This document shows, piece by piece, positions 17,476 to 26,557 of a stretch of 64,000 nucleotides of DNA. How positions within the stretch are numbered: the stretch's first letter is position 1; each line of letters begins with the position of its first letter. This stretch comes from Roseburia sp. (GTDB lineage Bacteria > Bacillota > Clostridia > Lachnospirales > Lachnospiraceae). The notes under the pieces were generated by a model, which was not told the DNA's origin, did not search any database, and saw nothing but the letters and a program-made list of their open reading frames with translations. The position numbers were made by a program, and so were the translations under genes. The stretch lies in the NCBI GenBank assembly GCA_017549185.1, contig JAFYVJ010000021.1:1-64000 (forward strand), written 5' to 3'.

Positions 17476-18910
17476 TATCGGTCTCAAATTATTGGCCTTT
17501 TTTTTGGCTACGGTGTTGTGGATGGTAGTCGTAAATACAGAAGACCCAACAGTAAGAAAATCCATGACAGTTAGCGTATTTATGAAGAATCAGGAATATA
17601 TTACTGATATGGGGAAATACATGGATGTATTAAATGATAGCAATACTGTTACATTCTATTACACTACAAAGCGAAGTGTATGGGAAGGGATTTCCGGAAC
17701 TGATTTTTCAGCAACTGCAGATATGGAGAAAATTGAAGCAAAAGCGAGTGGCGGATATCGTGTGCCGGTAACTGTTTCGGCTATGCGTAATGCAAATCAG
17801 ATTACGATTGAGACAAAACAACTGTATTTGGATGTGGATTTAGAAGATTTAGGGAAGCAACAGTTTCAGATTAAGCCAAATACTTTAGGAACGGTAGCGG
17901 AAGGTTGTGCGTTGGGTGTAGTAGAGATTGTCAATGCAAATGTAGTTCAGGTTTCAGGACCAGCGTCTGTAGTGAATTCTATTGATAATGTAATTGCGAC
18001 TGTGAATGTAGAGGGTATGTCGACTGATATTACAGATAACGTAGTTCCATCCTTTTACGATGCAGATGGTGAATTGATAGATACGACAAAGCTGGAGATG
18101 AGTGTGGAGACAGTTCGAATCTCGGCACAGATATTGAATACCAAAGAAGTTCCGTTAAAATTATCGACAAAAGGTGTTCCGGAAACGGGTTATCAGCTGG
18201 TAGATGTTTTTTGTGATCCAGTCATGGTGCAAGTGAAAGGAGTACCTGCGGTATTAAATATGGTGGATGAGATTAAGATCCCGGCAGAAGTTTTGGATTT
18301 GACAGGTGCAAGAGAGACGATTGAGAAGGAGATAGACATTTCGTCATATCTGGATATGGGAGTGTCATTGGTGAGTAGTGCAGATGCAAAAGTGAACATA
18401 ACAGCTGAGATTGAACCTATTGAGACCAGAGAATATAAAATCCCGGTTAATAATATTACGGCTATTGGATTACAATCAGGTTATCAATTATCTCATGCTG
18501 AGCGGTATGTAATAGTTAATATTACTGCGGGAAGGACAGCACATAATTCGTTAAATGTATCAGATATTAAAGGTACGATAGACGTTGATGGATTGAAGGC
18601 AGGAGAACATGTTATCAATATAAAGTTTGAATTGGATCATTCGGTGTATAAGATGACAGCAGCTTTTGCAGAAATAGAGATAAAAGCGACTGGCAGCTCG
18701 GGTGGTACAGACAGTGGTAATACAGGTGGAAACAGTGGTGGGACTACTGGAAATACACAAGAGGAAGGTTCAGAAGAATTAAAACCAGAAGATTCTACAC
18801 AGGCAGGTGCTGATAGTACTGAGAATGCAAGTGAAAACAGCACAGAAAATGCTGGGGTAGGAGAGTCGAATACAGGTACAACTGAGAGTGCAGGCAATAG
18901 ATCAGATTAA
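17441..18910 (+). CDS. cdaR: CdaR, YbbR-domain regulator of CdaA
   Basis: The 489-residue protein has one N-terminal membrane anchor (LKLLAFFLATVLWMVVV, residues 15-31). About four extracytoplasmic YbbR repeats follow, marked by recurring patterns such as VPVTVS, VPLKLSTKG and IPVNNI. YbbR proteins bind CdaA and tune c-di-AMP production. The start is ATG 17441, seven bases after AGGAGG, inside the cdaA coding region. From about residue 413 the C-terminus becomes a low-complexity tail rich in Gly, Ser, Thr, Asn and Glu with no anchor. It could span the wall or be glycosylated, and is longer than in the Bacillus protein as I know it. Confidence 0.92.
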   Translation: MLKTLGGKLVNNIGLKLLAFFLATVLWMVVVNTEDPTVRKSMTVSVFMKNQEYITDMGKYMDVLNDSNTVTFYYTTKRSVWEGISGTDFSATADMEKIEAKASGGYRVPVTVSAMRNANQITIETKQLYLDVDLEDLGKQQFQIKPNTLGTVAEGCALGVVEIVNANVVQVSGPASVVNSIDNVIATVNVEGMSTDITDNVVPSFYDADGELIDTTKLEMSVETVRISAQILNTKEVPLKLSTKGVPETGYQLVDVFCDPVMVQVKGVPAVLNMVDEIKIPAEVLDLTGARETIEKEIDISSYLDMGVSLVSSADAKVNITAEIEPIETREYKIPVNNITAIGLQSGYQLSHAERYVIVNITAGRTAHNSLNVSDIKGTIDVDGLKAGEHVINIKFELDHSVYKMTAAFAEIEIKATGSSGGTDSGNTGGNSGGTTGNTQEEGSEELKPEDSTQAGADSTENASENSTENAGVGESNTGTTESAGNRSD

Positions 18911-18930
18911 GGAAAAGAGGACTAACAATT

Positions 18931-20280
18931 ATGGCAAGAATGTTTGGAACGGATGGAGTGCGAGGTATAGCAGGATCTGAGTTGACAATTGAATTGGCGA
19001 CGAAGTTAGGTCAGGCAGGAGCATATGTATTGACAAAAGAGCAGGAACATCAGCCAACGATTATCGTTGGATGCGACACAAGAATTTCCGGTGGAATGTT
19101 AGCAAGTGCATTGATGTCAGGTATTTGTTCCGTAGGTGCAAATGCGATTTTTGTAGGCGTAATGCCGACACCGGCCATTGCATATCTTGCTAGAAAACAT
19201 AAGGTGGATGCAGGGGTGGTTATCTCAGCATCACACAATCCGATGGAATTTAACGGCATTAAATTTTTTAATGGTGAAGGTTATAAGTTGTCAGATGCGT
19301 TAGAAGATGAAATTGAAGCTCTGATTAATAACAATATGAAGGATGTAGTGCTTCCAATCGGTTCAGGTGTTGGAAAGATTGAATATCGTTTTGATTTGGT
19401 AGACCAGTATGTGGAATTTGTGAAGAAGTGTGTGCCGGTAGATTTGACAGGCATGAAGATTGTTATCGACTGTGCAGAAGGGGCTTCCTATTATACGTCC
19501 GTAAAAGCATTAAAAGACCTGGGAGCTGATTTAGTCGCAATTCATACAGAACCGGACGGAACGAATATTAATGCAAACTGTGGTTCGACACATATGGATG
19601 AGTTAAAAGCAAGGGTAGTATATGAAAAAGCCCAGCTAGGAATTGCATTTGATGGTGATGCAGATCGTATGCTTGCAGTCGATGAAAATGGTGAGTTGGT
19701 AGATGGTGATCAGATTATGGCGATTTGTGGTCTCCATATGAAGGAAAAGGGTATATTAAAGCAGGATACCATAGTGGTAACAGTTATGACGAATCTGGGT
19801 ATGACGTTGATGGCACAGAGGGAAGGTATAAAGCTTCAGAAAACTAAAGTGGGTGACCGTTATGTATTAGAAAACATGATGACAAATGGTTATAACCTTG
19901 GTGGTGAACAGTCGGGTCACGTTATTTTTCTGGATGATAATACCACAGGGGATGGCTTGCTTAGTGCGTTGAATCTTTTACGTGTTGTGGTTGAGACAAA
20001 GAAACCATTGTCAGAACTTGCTTCGGTAATGGAAGTGTTGCCACAGGCATTAGTCAATGCAAAAGTTCCGAATCATAAGAAAGAAGATTATATGGAATAT
20101 CCGGAGATTGCAGAGGCAATTACGGTGTTAGAAAAGAAGTTTAATGGAGAAGGACGTGTGCTTATTCGTCCGTCGGGTACAGAACCATTGGTACGTGTTA
20201 TGATTGAAGGAAAAGATCAGAGCATAATTGAGATGGAGGCAAGGAAATTAGCCGAATTGATTACGAAGACAATGTTATAA
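18931..20280 (+). CDS. glmM: GlmM, phosphoglucosamine mutase
   Basis: GlmM converts glucosamine-6-phosphate to glucosamine-1-phosphate for UDP-GlcNAc and peptidoglycan synthesis. The 449-residue length is normal. The N-terminal signature is MFGTDGVRGIAG. The catalytic phosphoserine is Ser101 in ISASHNPMEFNG, the metal-binding loop is FDGDADR and the sugar-binding loop is GGEQSGH. The C-terminal phosphate-binding motif is RPSGTEPLVRVM. It starts 20 bases after cdaR, with AAAAGAGGA upstream. The cdaA-cdaR-glmM linkage couples wall precursor supply to c-di-AMP signalling. Confidence 0.98.
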   Translation: MARMFGTDGVRGIAGSELTIELATKLGQAGAYVLTKEQEHQPTIIVGCDTRISGGMLASALMSGICSVGANAIFVGVMPTPAIAYLARKHKVDAGVVISASHNPMEFNGIKFFNGEGYKLSDALEDEIEALINNNMKDVVLPIGSGVGKIEYRFDLVDQYVEFVKKCVPVDLTGMKIVIDCAEGASYYTSVKALKDLGADLVAIHTEPDGTNINANCGSTHMDELKARVVYEKAQLGIAFDGDADRMLAVDENGELVDGDQIMAICGLHMKEKGILKQDTIVVTVMTNLGMTLMAQREGIKLQKTKVGDRYVLENMMTNGYNLGGEQSGHVIFLDDNTTGDGLLSALNLLRVVVETKKPLSELASVMEVLPQALVNAKVPNHKKEDYMEYPEIAEAITVLEKKFNGEGRVLIRPSGTEPLVRVMIEGKDQSIIEMEARKLAELITKTML

Positions 20281-20320
20281 AACAGTACTTGGGAGAAGAC
20301 GTTTTTAAGGGGTAAAATTT

Positions 20321-20584
20321 ATGGTGAGTCAAAAAGTGGTGATAATAAATCCTACGGGGTTGCACTTAAGACCCGCAGGAGTGCTTTGTAATGAAGCTAT
20401 GCAATTTAAATGCAGAGTTACATTTAAGTACCGAAACGATATTGCTAATGCAAAGAGTGTATTGAGTGTTTTAGGAGCCTGTATCAAATCGGGTAGTGAA
20501 ATTGAACTGATTTGTGAAGGAGAAGATGAGGAGGAAGCTCTTCGTGCTGTTGTGGCAGCGGTAGAAAACGGTTTGGGAGAATAG
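20321..20584 (+). CDS. HPr-like phosphocarrier protein
   Basis: The 87-residue protein has the HPr layout, with the phosphoryl-accepting His15 in GLHLRPA and Ser46 in NAKSVLSVLG. Ser46 is the position phosphorylated by HPr kinase in Gram-positive bacteria. In canonical HPr the segment after Ser46 usually reads IMGVMSLG; here it is VLSVLGACIKSG, so this may be a paralogue with a regulatory rather than a main sugar-transport role. AAGGGG precedes ATG 20321. It lies between glmM and leuA, with seven bases to leuA, an unusual setting for a PTS protein. Confidence 0.88.
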   Translation: MVSQKVVIINPTGLHLRPAGVLCNEAMQFKCRVTFKYRNDIANAKSVLSVLGACIKSGSEIELICEGEDEEEALRAVVAAVENGLGE

Positions 20585-20591
20585 TATTATT

Positions 20592-22262
20592 ATGTTAGGC
20601 GTTGACAGATATGTACGGGTGCCGGTGCTGCATTACCCTGGACGCGAATGGCCGAATAGAGAAATACAGAGAGCACCTATTTGGTGTTCTGTGGATTTGC
20701 GAGATGGAAATCAGGCATTAATAGAACCTATGAGCGTAGAAGAAAAAGTAGAGATGTTTAAGCTTTTGTTAAAGCTCGGTTTTAAAGAAATTGAAATTGG
20801 TTTTCCGGCATCGTCACAGATTGAATTTGATTTTTTGCGTAAATTAGTAGATGAAAATATGATACCGGATGACGTGAAAGTGCAGGTGCTTTCACAATGT
20901 AGAGAAGATTTGATTAATAGAACCTTGGAAGCTATTGAAGGAATAAAAAATGTGATATTCCATATTTATAATTCTACTTCGGCATTACAACGGGATGTGG
21001 TATTTCATAAGGAGAAAGCGGAGATTATAGAGATTGCTGTTGCTGGAACTAAGATGGTGAAAGAAGGCATGAGGCGTTTTGCTGGGAATCTTCAATTACA
21101 ATATTCTCCAGAATCCTTTACAGGTACAGAAGTAGAGTTTGCATTGGAGGTCTGCACGGCAGTGCAGAAAGAATGGAATCATGCGAACGAGAATCCGATT
21201 ATTTTCAATCTACCTGCTACTGTGGAGATGAATACGCCAAATGTATATGCAGATCAGATTGAGTGGATGAATAAACATTTTGAAGAACGGGAAAATGTGA
21301 TTTTGAGTGTACATCCCCACAATGATCGTGGTACAGGAATTGCAGCTACAGAGCTTGCATTATTGGCAGGGGCAGATCGTGTGGAAGGGACATTGTTTGG
21401 TAATGGTGAGCGTACCGGTAATGTGGATTTGTTGACAGTTGCATATAACATGTTTTCACAAGGGATAGATCCGGAATTACACATTGAGAACGTAAATGAA
21501 ATTATTGAGGTTTACGAGCGATGCTGTAAGATGAATATTGATGAGCGACATCCTTATGCTGGAAAACTTGTATTTACGGCATTTTCGGGTTCCCATCAGG
21601 ATGCTATTAATAAAGGTGTTCAGACAATGCGAGAACGTGGAACGGAAAAATGGCTGGTGCCATATTTGCCGATAGATCCAGCGGATGTAGGTAGGAAATA
21701 TGAACCGGTAGTTCGCATTAATAGTCAGTCTGGTAAAGGTGGGGTTGCTTATATTATGGAGAATATCTACGGATTTAAGCTGCCGAAGGAAATGCAGCGA
21801 GAATTCGCAGATATTATTCAGGAGATTTCAGAGAAAAAGGGCGGAGAGATAGAACCGGCCTTGATTATGAAAACATTCCAGAATGAATATTTAGATTGCA
21901 AAAAGCCATTTGAATATATTAAGGCAAAAGTGAATGAGCAAAGTGCACTGCAGGATGATGTTGTAGTAGAGCTTGATTTTAAATACATGGGTACTACTCT
22001 TTATTCTAGGGCAAAAGGACAAGGACCGATTGATGCAGTAAAAGTGGCAGTAAAACACAGGGTGAATATTGTGGATGTGGCAGTACTTAATTATACCGGT
22101 CATGCGTTAGCGAAGGGGTCGCAGGCAAAGGCGGCAGCGTATATACATATGCGTGATAATTATACTGCTAAAGAGACTTTTGGTGTGGGTGTCAGCTCTA
22201 ACATCACAAGAGCCTCTATAAAGGCATTTTTCTCAGCGTTAAATCGACTGAGTAGAAAATAA
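20592..22262 (+). CDS. leuA: LeuA, 2-isopropylmalate synthase (long form)
   Basis: LeuA condenses acetyl-CoA with 2-oxoisovalerate in the first committed step of leucine synthesis. The 556-residue length and opening (YPGREWPNREIQRAPIW) match the longer yeast-like LeuA form. The TIM-barrel signature VDLRDGNQALIEPM carries metal-binding Asp, and SVHPHNDRGTG holds the metal-binding His pair. NGERTGNVDLLT follows. The C-terminal domain (GQGPIDAVKVAVKH) is the leucine-feedback regulatory region. ATG 20592 is only seven bases after the HPr stop, so translation is probably coupled. No T-box leader is possible here because there is no gap. Confidence 0.95.
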   Translation: MLGVDRYVRVPVLHYPGREWPNREIQRAPIWCSVDLRDGNQALIEPMSVEEKVEMFKLLLKLGFKEIEIGFPASSQIEFDFLRKLVDENMIPDDVKVQVLSQCREDLINRTLEAIEGIKNVIFHIYNSTSALQRDVVFHKEKAEIIEIAVAGTKMVKEGMRRFAGNLQLQYSPESFTGTEVEFALEVCTAVQKEWNHANENPIIFNLPATVEMNTPNVYADQIEWMNKHFEERENVILSVHPHNDRGTGIAATELALLAGADRVEGTLFGNGERTGNVDLLTVAYNMFSQGIDPELHIENVNEIIEVYERCCKMNIDERHPYAGKLVFTAFSGSHQDAINKGVQTMRERGTEKWLVPYLPIDPADVGRKYEPVVRINSQSGKGGVAYIMENIYGFKLPKEMQREFADIIQEISEKKGGEIEPALIMKTFQNEYLDCKKPFEYIKAKVNEQSALQDDVVVELDFKYMGTTLYSRAKGQGPIDAVKVAVKHRVNIVDVAVLNYTGHALAKGSQAKAAAYIHMRDNYTAKETFGVGVSSNITRASIKAFFSALNRLSRK

Positions 22263-22276
22263 ATGTAAAATATGAG

Positions 22277-22343
22277 GTGACTATTCAGAGCAAAACGGAA
22301 ACTTTGAAAAGGTAGTTTTGCGAATGGTACTCTGAGTGCTTAC
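22277..22343. repeat. Palindromic repeat, ATTCAGAG family (copy A)
   Basis: The outer arms CTATTCAGAG and CTCTGAGTGC form an imperfect inverted repeat. Inner arms CAAAAC and GTTTTG frame a TTTGAAAAGG segment, and GCGAATGGTACTCTGA follows. The same unit appears at 36179-36330 and 53589-53658, and in short form at 28955-29005. This copy fills the gap between leuA and rmlD. Confidence 0.8.
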
Positions 22344-22371
22344 AATATGAATAACTATGAAGGGATATGTT

Positions 22372-23241
22372 ATGAAAAAAATTTTGGTGACAGGTTGCAA
22401 TGGACAGTTGGGACGTGCGATTCGAAAAGCATATAAACAGGATGAAGTGACATTTGTGAATACAGATGTGGTAGAGGGCGAAGGAGTAGTAGCTCTTGAT
22501 ATCACAAGAATTGAGTCAGTGATGGAATTGGTCCTTGCAGAGAAACCGGATGTAATTATTAATTGTGCGGCTCATACGAATGTAGATGCTTGTGAAAAAG
22601 AGTGGGATCTGGCATATCAGATTAATGCAATTGGACCAAGAAATCTGAGTATTGCGGCTAATGCAGTAGATGCGAAAATGATACATGTATCTACAGACTA
22701 TGTGTTTGAAGGAAATGGCACCGTGCCATATACGGAATTTGACGAACCAAACCCTGTAAGTGCATATGGAAAAACCAAATTAGAAGGTGAAAAATTTGTG
22801 AAGGAATTTGCAAAGAAACATTTTATTTTCCGTACAGCATGGTTATATGGTGATGGCAAGAACTTTGTAAAAACAATGCTTCGTTTGTCAGAAACTTATG
22901 AACAGGTAAATGTAGTTTGTGACCAGCTTGGAACTCCTACGAGTGCAAAAGAACTTGCTAAAATGATACGTTATCTGGAAAGTACTGAGAATTATGGAAC
23001 ATTTCACGCTACCTGCGAAGGAGATACTAACTGGGCAGCGTTTACGGAAGAAATCTTTAGATTAACAGGTAAAGACACAAAAGTAAATCATGTGACTAGT
23101 GAGCAGTATGCACAGATGAATCCGGCATCTGCTAAGAGACCTGTATTTTCTATTTTAGATAACTACATGTTAAAACTGACAAGCGATTATCGTATGGCAG
23201 ATTGGCATGATGCGTTGAAGGAATATTTGGATGAGAATTAA
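22372..23241 (+). CDS. rfbD: RmlD, dTDP-4-dehydrorhamnose reductase
   Basis: RmlD carries out the last step of dTDP-L-rhamnose synthesis, reducing the 4-keto sugar with NAD(P)H. The 289-residue SDR has the nucleotide-binding GCNGQLGRA near the N-terminus, STDYVFEG, and the catalytic YGKTK (Tyr/Lys). The start is ATG 22372 with GAAGGGA upstream; ATG 22357 would overlap that site. It opens the polysaccharide locus, ahead of rmlB, rmlA and rmlC, which are not contiguous with it. Its end overlaps the next glycosyltransferase by 11 bases. Confidence 0.95.
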   Translation: MKKILVTGCNGQLGRAIRKAYKQDEVTFVNTDVVEGEGVVALDITRIESVMELVLAEKPDVIINCAAHTNVDACEKEWDLAYQINAIGPRNLSIAANAVDAKMIHVSTDYVFEGNGTVPYTEFDEPNPVSAYGKTKLEGEKFVKEFAKKHFIFRTAWLYGDGKNFVKTMLRLSETYEQVNVVCDQLGTPTSAKELAKMIRYLESTENYGTFHATCEGDTNWAAFTEEIFRLTGKDTKVNHVTSEQYAQMNPASAKRPVFSILDNYMLKLTSDYRMADWHDALKEYLDEN

Positions 23242-25102
23242 TAAATATATGATAAAAAAGGGAATTGCATGCTTAAAAGAGTATGGATTCCGTGAACTGT
23301 ATATACGAGCGGTCGAAAAACTGCGTTCCCAAAAAATATCCTATGATAAATGGTACAAAAAGCATGCAATAACAAAGGAGCAGGAGAGTACCCAGAGAGA
23401 AGATGTAAAATCCTGGGAGAATCAGCCGTTGGTGAGCATTTGTGTACCGCTTTATAATACACCAAAAGCGTATTTATGTGAAATGATAGACTCTGTTATA
23501 ATGCAGACTTATCCAAATTGGCAGTTGTGTTTGGCAGACGGAAGTCCGGATGAAAAACTGAATGATGTGATAAAACAACGCTATGGTGATGAAAAACGAA
23601 TTAGCTACCGCCATTTGGATGAGAATCTCGGGATTGCAGAAAATACAAATAAAGCTTTTGAAATGGCAAAAGGAGAATGGATTAGTTTGTTGGATCATGA
23701 CGATATTTTGCCACCGGAAGCATTATATGAGACGCTTGTAGCAGCTGGGGTGGCGGAAGGAAAAGCTTCCCTTGTAAAGAGGAAGAAGACCACTGCGGTG
23801 ATAGAAGCGGTTTATTCTGATGAGGATAAAATTTCGGAAGATTTGACAGAACATTTTGATCCACATTTTAAACCGGATTATAATATTGATTTGTTAAGAA
23901 CGAATAACTATATTACACATTTGTTTACGGTGAGACGTGAAATTGTGGAACAGGTGGGCGGTTTTATAAGCAAATATAACGGAGCACAGGATTTTGATTT
24001 TATTTTCCGTTGTACGGATGCTGCAAAAGGAGTAGCACATGTGCCAAGGATTCTCTATCACTGGAGAACTTCGGCGGGCTCTACAGCAGAGAATCCGGCA
24101 AGTAAGATGTATGCGTACGAGGCTGGAAAGCTGGCAATAGAAGATCACTTGAAAGCAAAAGGGATAGAAGGTGAGGTTTCAATGACGAGAAATCTAGGTT
24201 TCTATCGTGTGAAATATAAAGTGAATAATCCGGAACTGATATCGATTATCATTCCGAATAAGGATCAGGCATCCATGTTGGAAAAATGTATTGCATCTGT
24301 GACGAAAAGTACATACAGACAATACGAAGTGATTATTGTGGAAAATAATAGTGAGAAATCAGAGACGTTTGCTTGTTATGAAAAGCTTACAGGATGTGCA
24401 TACACAGCGGATGCACTGATGGAGGGAAAACTGATAAATGGCAACCGCATTTGTGTGGTGACTTGGAAAGATTTCTTTAATTATTCTGCGATTAATAATT
24501 TTGGTGCGGGGTATGCAAAAGGAAAATACCTTCTTTTATTGAATAATGATATTGAGATTCTTACAGAGGATTGGCTGGAAGAGATGTTGGGACATTGTCA
24601 GCGAGATGATGTGGCAGCAGTAGGGGCTAAACTTTTATATCCGGATGGTACGATTCAGCATGCCGGTGTGGGAATTGGCCTTGGTGGTATTGCTAACAGC
24701 ATGTTTGTGGGGATGGACAGTAAGTTCCATGGTTATATGCATAGAGCGAATTTACAGCTGAATTATAGTGCTGTTACAGCTGCTTGCATGATGGTGAAGA
24801 AAAAGATTTTTGATGAAGTGGGCGGCTTGGAAGAAGAACTGACAGTGGCATATAATGACATTGATTTGTGCTTGAAGATGGGGGCAGCAGGATATCGAAT
24901 TGTTTATACTCCATATGCTATGGCAACACATTATGAGTCGAAATCCAGAGGGTATGAAAATACCCCAGAGAAGCAGGAACGACTGCAGAAAGAATCAGAT
25001 TATATGTTGAAAAAATGGGCGGATATTTTTGAATATGGAGATCCGTATTATAATCCGAATTTTTCGAAAAAGAAGATGAATTATACGATTGATAGAGTAT
25101 AA
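23231..25102 (+). CDS. Two-domain GT2 glycosyltransferase
   Basis: The 623-residue cytoplasmic enzyme has two GT-A domains. The first (about residues 60-290) opens with PLVSICVPLYN and has the metal/sugar motif LDHDDIL. The second (about 330-590) opens with LISIIIPNKD, has LLLNNDIEIL, and holds a GGLEEELTVAYNDIDLC acceptor-side motif. This arrangement is common in O-antigen and rhamnan enzymes that add two sugars in turn or make a disaccharide repeat. The start at ATG 23231 lies inside rmlD, with AAGGA eight bases upstream. Donor sugar is unknown; the rhamnose genes on both sides suggest rhamnosyl transfer. Confidence 0.88.
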   Translation: MRINKYMIKKGIACLKEYGFRELYIRAVEKLRSQKISYDKWYKKHAITKEQESTQREDVKSWENQPLVSICVPLYNTPKAYLCEMIDSVIMQTYPNWQLCLADGSPDEKLNDVIKQRYGDEKRISYRHLDENLGIAENTNKAFEMAKGEWISLLDHDDILPPEALYETLVAAGVAEGKASLVKRKKTTAVIEAVYSDEDKISEDLTEHFDPHFKPDYNIDLLRTNNYITHLFTVRREIVEQVGGFISKYNGAQDFDFIFRCTDAAKGVAHVPRILYHWRTSAGSTAENPASKMYAYEAGKLAIEDHLKAKGIEGEVSMTRNLGFYRVKYKVNNPELISIIIPNKDQASMLEKCIASVTKSTYRQYEVIIVENNSEKSETFACYEKLTGCAYTADALMEGKLINGNRICVVTWKDFFNYSAINNFGAGYAKGKYLLLLNNDIEILTEDWLEEMLGHCQRDDVAAVGAKLLYPDGTIQHAGVGIGLGGIANSMFVGMDSKFHGYMHRANLQLNYSAVTAACMMVKKKIFDEVGGLEEELTVAYNDIDLCLKMGAAGYRIVYTPYAMATHYESKSRGYENTPEKQERLQKESDYMLKKWADIFEYGDPYYNPNFSKKKMNYTIDRV

Positions 25103-25155
25103 GAACTTAGAACAGTTACCAGACATGTGCTGTCGGGTGGCGTAAGAACATGAAT

Positions 25156-25190
25156 CGTTACTGTTTACGAGGTACGAGTGAACAGTAACG
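25156..25190. repeat. Intergenic repeat with CGAGGTAC core (copy 2)
   Basis: CGTTACTGTTTAC pairs with GTGAACAGTAACG, with one mismatch, around GAGGTACGA. It matches the 15488-15520 unit at 28 of 33 positions. The preceding bases (GGCGTAAGAACATGA) resemble GCGTAAGAACGTGA at about 62.3 kb, so the repeats appear to be composites of shared modules. Confidence 0.7.
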
Positions 25191-25227
25191 CAGGAAGCAA
25201 ACAATGATGAGAATGAAATGAACATCG

Positions 25228-25256
25228 TTGTAAACAGGTGCGAAATGTGCTATAAT
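25228..25256 (+). promoter_or_regulatory. Promoter upstream of rmlB
   Basis: TTGTAA (25228-25233) and TATAAT (25251-25256) are separated by 17 bases, with an extended -10 TGC. This is a good sigma-A-type promoter and indicates that rmlB begins a new transcript inside the polysaccharide locus. Confidence 0.78.
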
Positions 25257-25284
25257 GAATTGATTATACTTTAGGAGGATAATG

Positions 25285-26364
25285 ATGAGAACATATTTAG
25301 TAACAGGTGGAGCAGGATTTATTGGATCAAACTACATTCATTACATGTTCCGTAAATACGACAATGAAATCAGAATTATCAATGTGGATGCATTGACTTA
25401 TGCAGGTAATTTAGAGAATTTAAAAGATGTTGAAGATAGAGATAATTATACATTTGTAAAAGCAGATATTACAGATAAAGAAGCTATCGAGAAAATTTTT
25501 GCAGAGAATGATATCGATCGTGTAGTACATTTTGCAGCAGAGAGTCATGTTGACAGAAGTATCCGTAATCCAGAAGTGTTTGTTAAGACAAATGTTTTAG
25601 GTACAGCAGTTATGCTTAATTGTGCGAAAGCTGCATGGGAGCAGGAAGATGGTACTTTTAAAGAAGGTAAGAGATTTTTGCATGTTTCTACAGATGAAGT
25701 GTATGGTTCGTTGCCGGATGATCCGGATGCATATTTTTATGAGACAACTCCATATGACCCACATAGCCCATATTCAGCTAGTAAGGCAAGCTCAGATATG
25801 CTGGTAAAAGCATATGTGGACACATATAAGTTCCCGGCGAATATTACAAATTGTTCTAACAACTATGGACCATATCAGTTCCCTGAAAAACTAATTCCAT
25901 TGATTATTAATAATGCATTACAGGGTAAAAAACTTCCTGTATATGGGGATGGAAAGAATGTTCGTGACTGGTTATATGTAGATGACCATGCAAAAGGAAT
26001 TGACATGGTACAGGAGAATGGACGTCTCGGTGAGACATACAATATTGGTGGACATAACGAAAAACAGAATATCGAAATTATCAATATCATCCTTGAGACA
26101 TTACAGGAAATGCTCCCTGAAGATGATCCAAGAAAAGCCCTTGTTAGTACAGATTTAATCACATATGTGGAAGATCGTAAGGGACATGACAGACGTTATG
26201 CCATTGCACCGGATAAGATTAAAGCTGAAATCGGCTGGGAACCAGAGACTATGTTTAAAGAAGGTATTCGTAAGACAATTGCATGGTTCTTTGAAAATGA
26301 AGAGTGGATGAAGAATGTGACTAGCGGAGATTATCAGAAATACTACAAAGAGATGTACAAATAA
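25285..26364 (+). CDS. rfbB: RmlB, dTDP-glucose 4,6-dehydratase
   Basis: RmlB converts dTDP-glucose to dTDP-4-keto-6-deoxyglucose, the second step of rhamnose synthesis. The 359-residue extended SDR has the NAD-binding GGAGFIGSN, the catalytic STDEVYGS, and YSASKASSD with the Tyr/Lys pair. Family segments NNYGPYQFPEKLIP and YNIGGHNEKQN are present. ATG 25285 is six bases after GGAGG; the adjacent ATG 25282 is too close. It has its own promoter and is separated from rmlA by a block of palindromes. Confidence 0.97.
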   Translation: MRTYLVTGGAGFIGSNYIHYMFRKYDNEIRIINVDALTYAGNLENLKDVEDRDNYTFVKADITDKEAIEKIFAENDIDRVVHFAAESHVDRSIRNPEVFVKTNVLGTAVMLNCAKAAWEQEDGTFKEGKRFLHVSTDEVYGSLPDDPDAYFYETTPYDPHSPYSASKASSDMLVKAYVDTYKFPANITNCSNNYGPYQFPEKLIPLIINNALQGKKLPVYGDGKNVRDWLYVDDHAKGIDMVQENGRLGETYNIGGHNEKQNIEIINIILETLQEMLPEDDPRKALVSTDLITYVEDRKGHDRRYAIAPDKIKAEIGWEPETMFKEGIRKTIAWFFENEEWMKNVTSGDYQKYYKEMYK

Positions 26365-26383
26365 ATGATTAACTAATGTACAA

Positions 26384-26522
26384 AGACTAATGACGGTTTT
26401 GAAACAAAATTGTTATTAGTCTATTGTGCATTTTGTAAACAAAATGCAATTAGATGTAAACCTCGCAGAGCAGAAGTTGCCATATGGCCTGCTCGCGTGC
26501 GGCGAGTTCGCTTGGCGAACTC
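26384..26522. repeat. Array of four palindromes between rmlB and rmlA
   Basis: Four hairpins follow one another. AGACTAAT/ATTAGTCT spans 26384-26422. TGCATTTTGT/ACAAAATGCA (26427-26448) is perfect over 10 bases. GAGCAG/CTGCTC (26468-26494) encloses GCCATATGGC. GAGTTCGC/GCGAACTC (26504-26522) is perfect over 8 bases and is followed by TTTATTA. The last could terminate or attenuate transcription before rmlA. A short open frame across the block has no family features and is not a gene. Confidence 0.75.
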
Positions 26523-26557
26523 TTTATTAAAAAATGCATTACGAAAGGAAAAAGATT

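Noticed and set aside
20585..20591. T-box leader for leuA
   Set aside because: Only seven bases separate leuA from the upstream gene, so there is no room for a leader.
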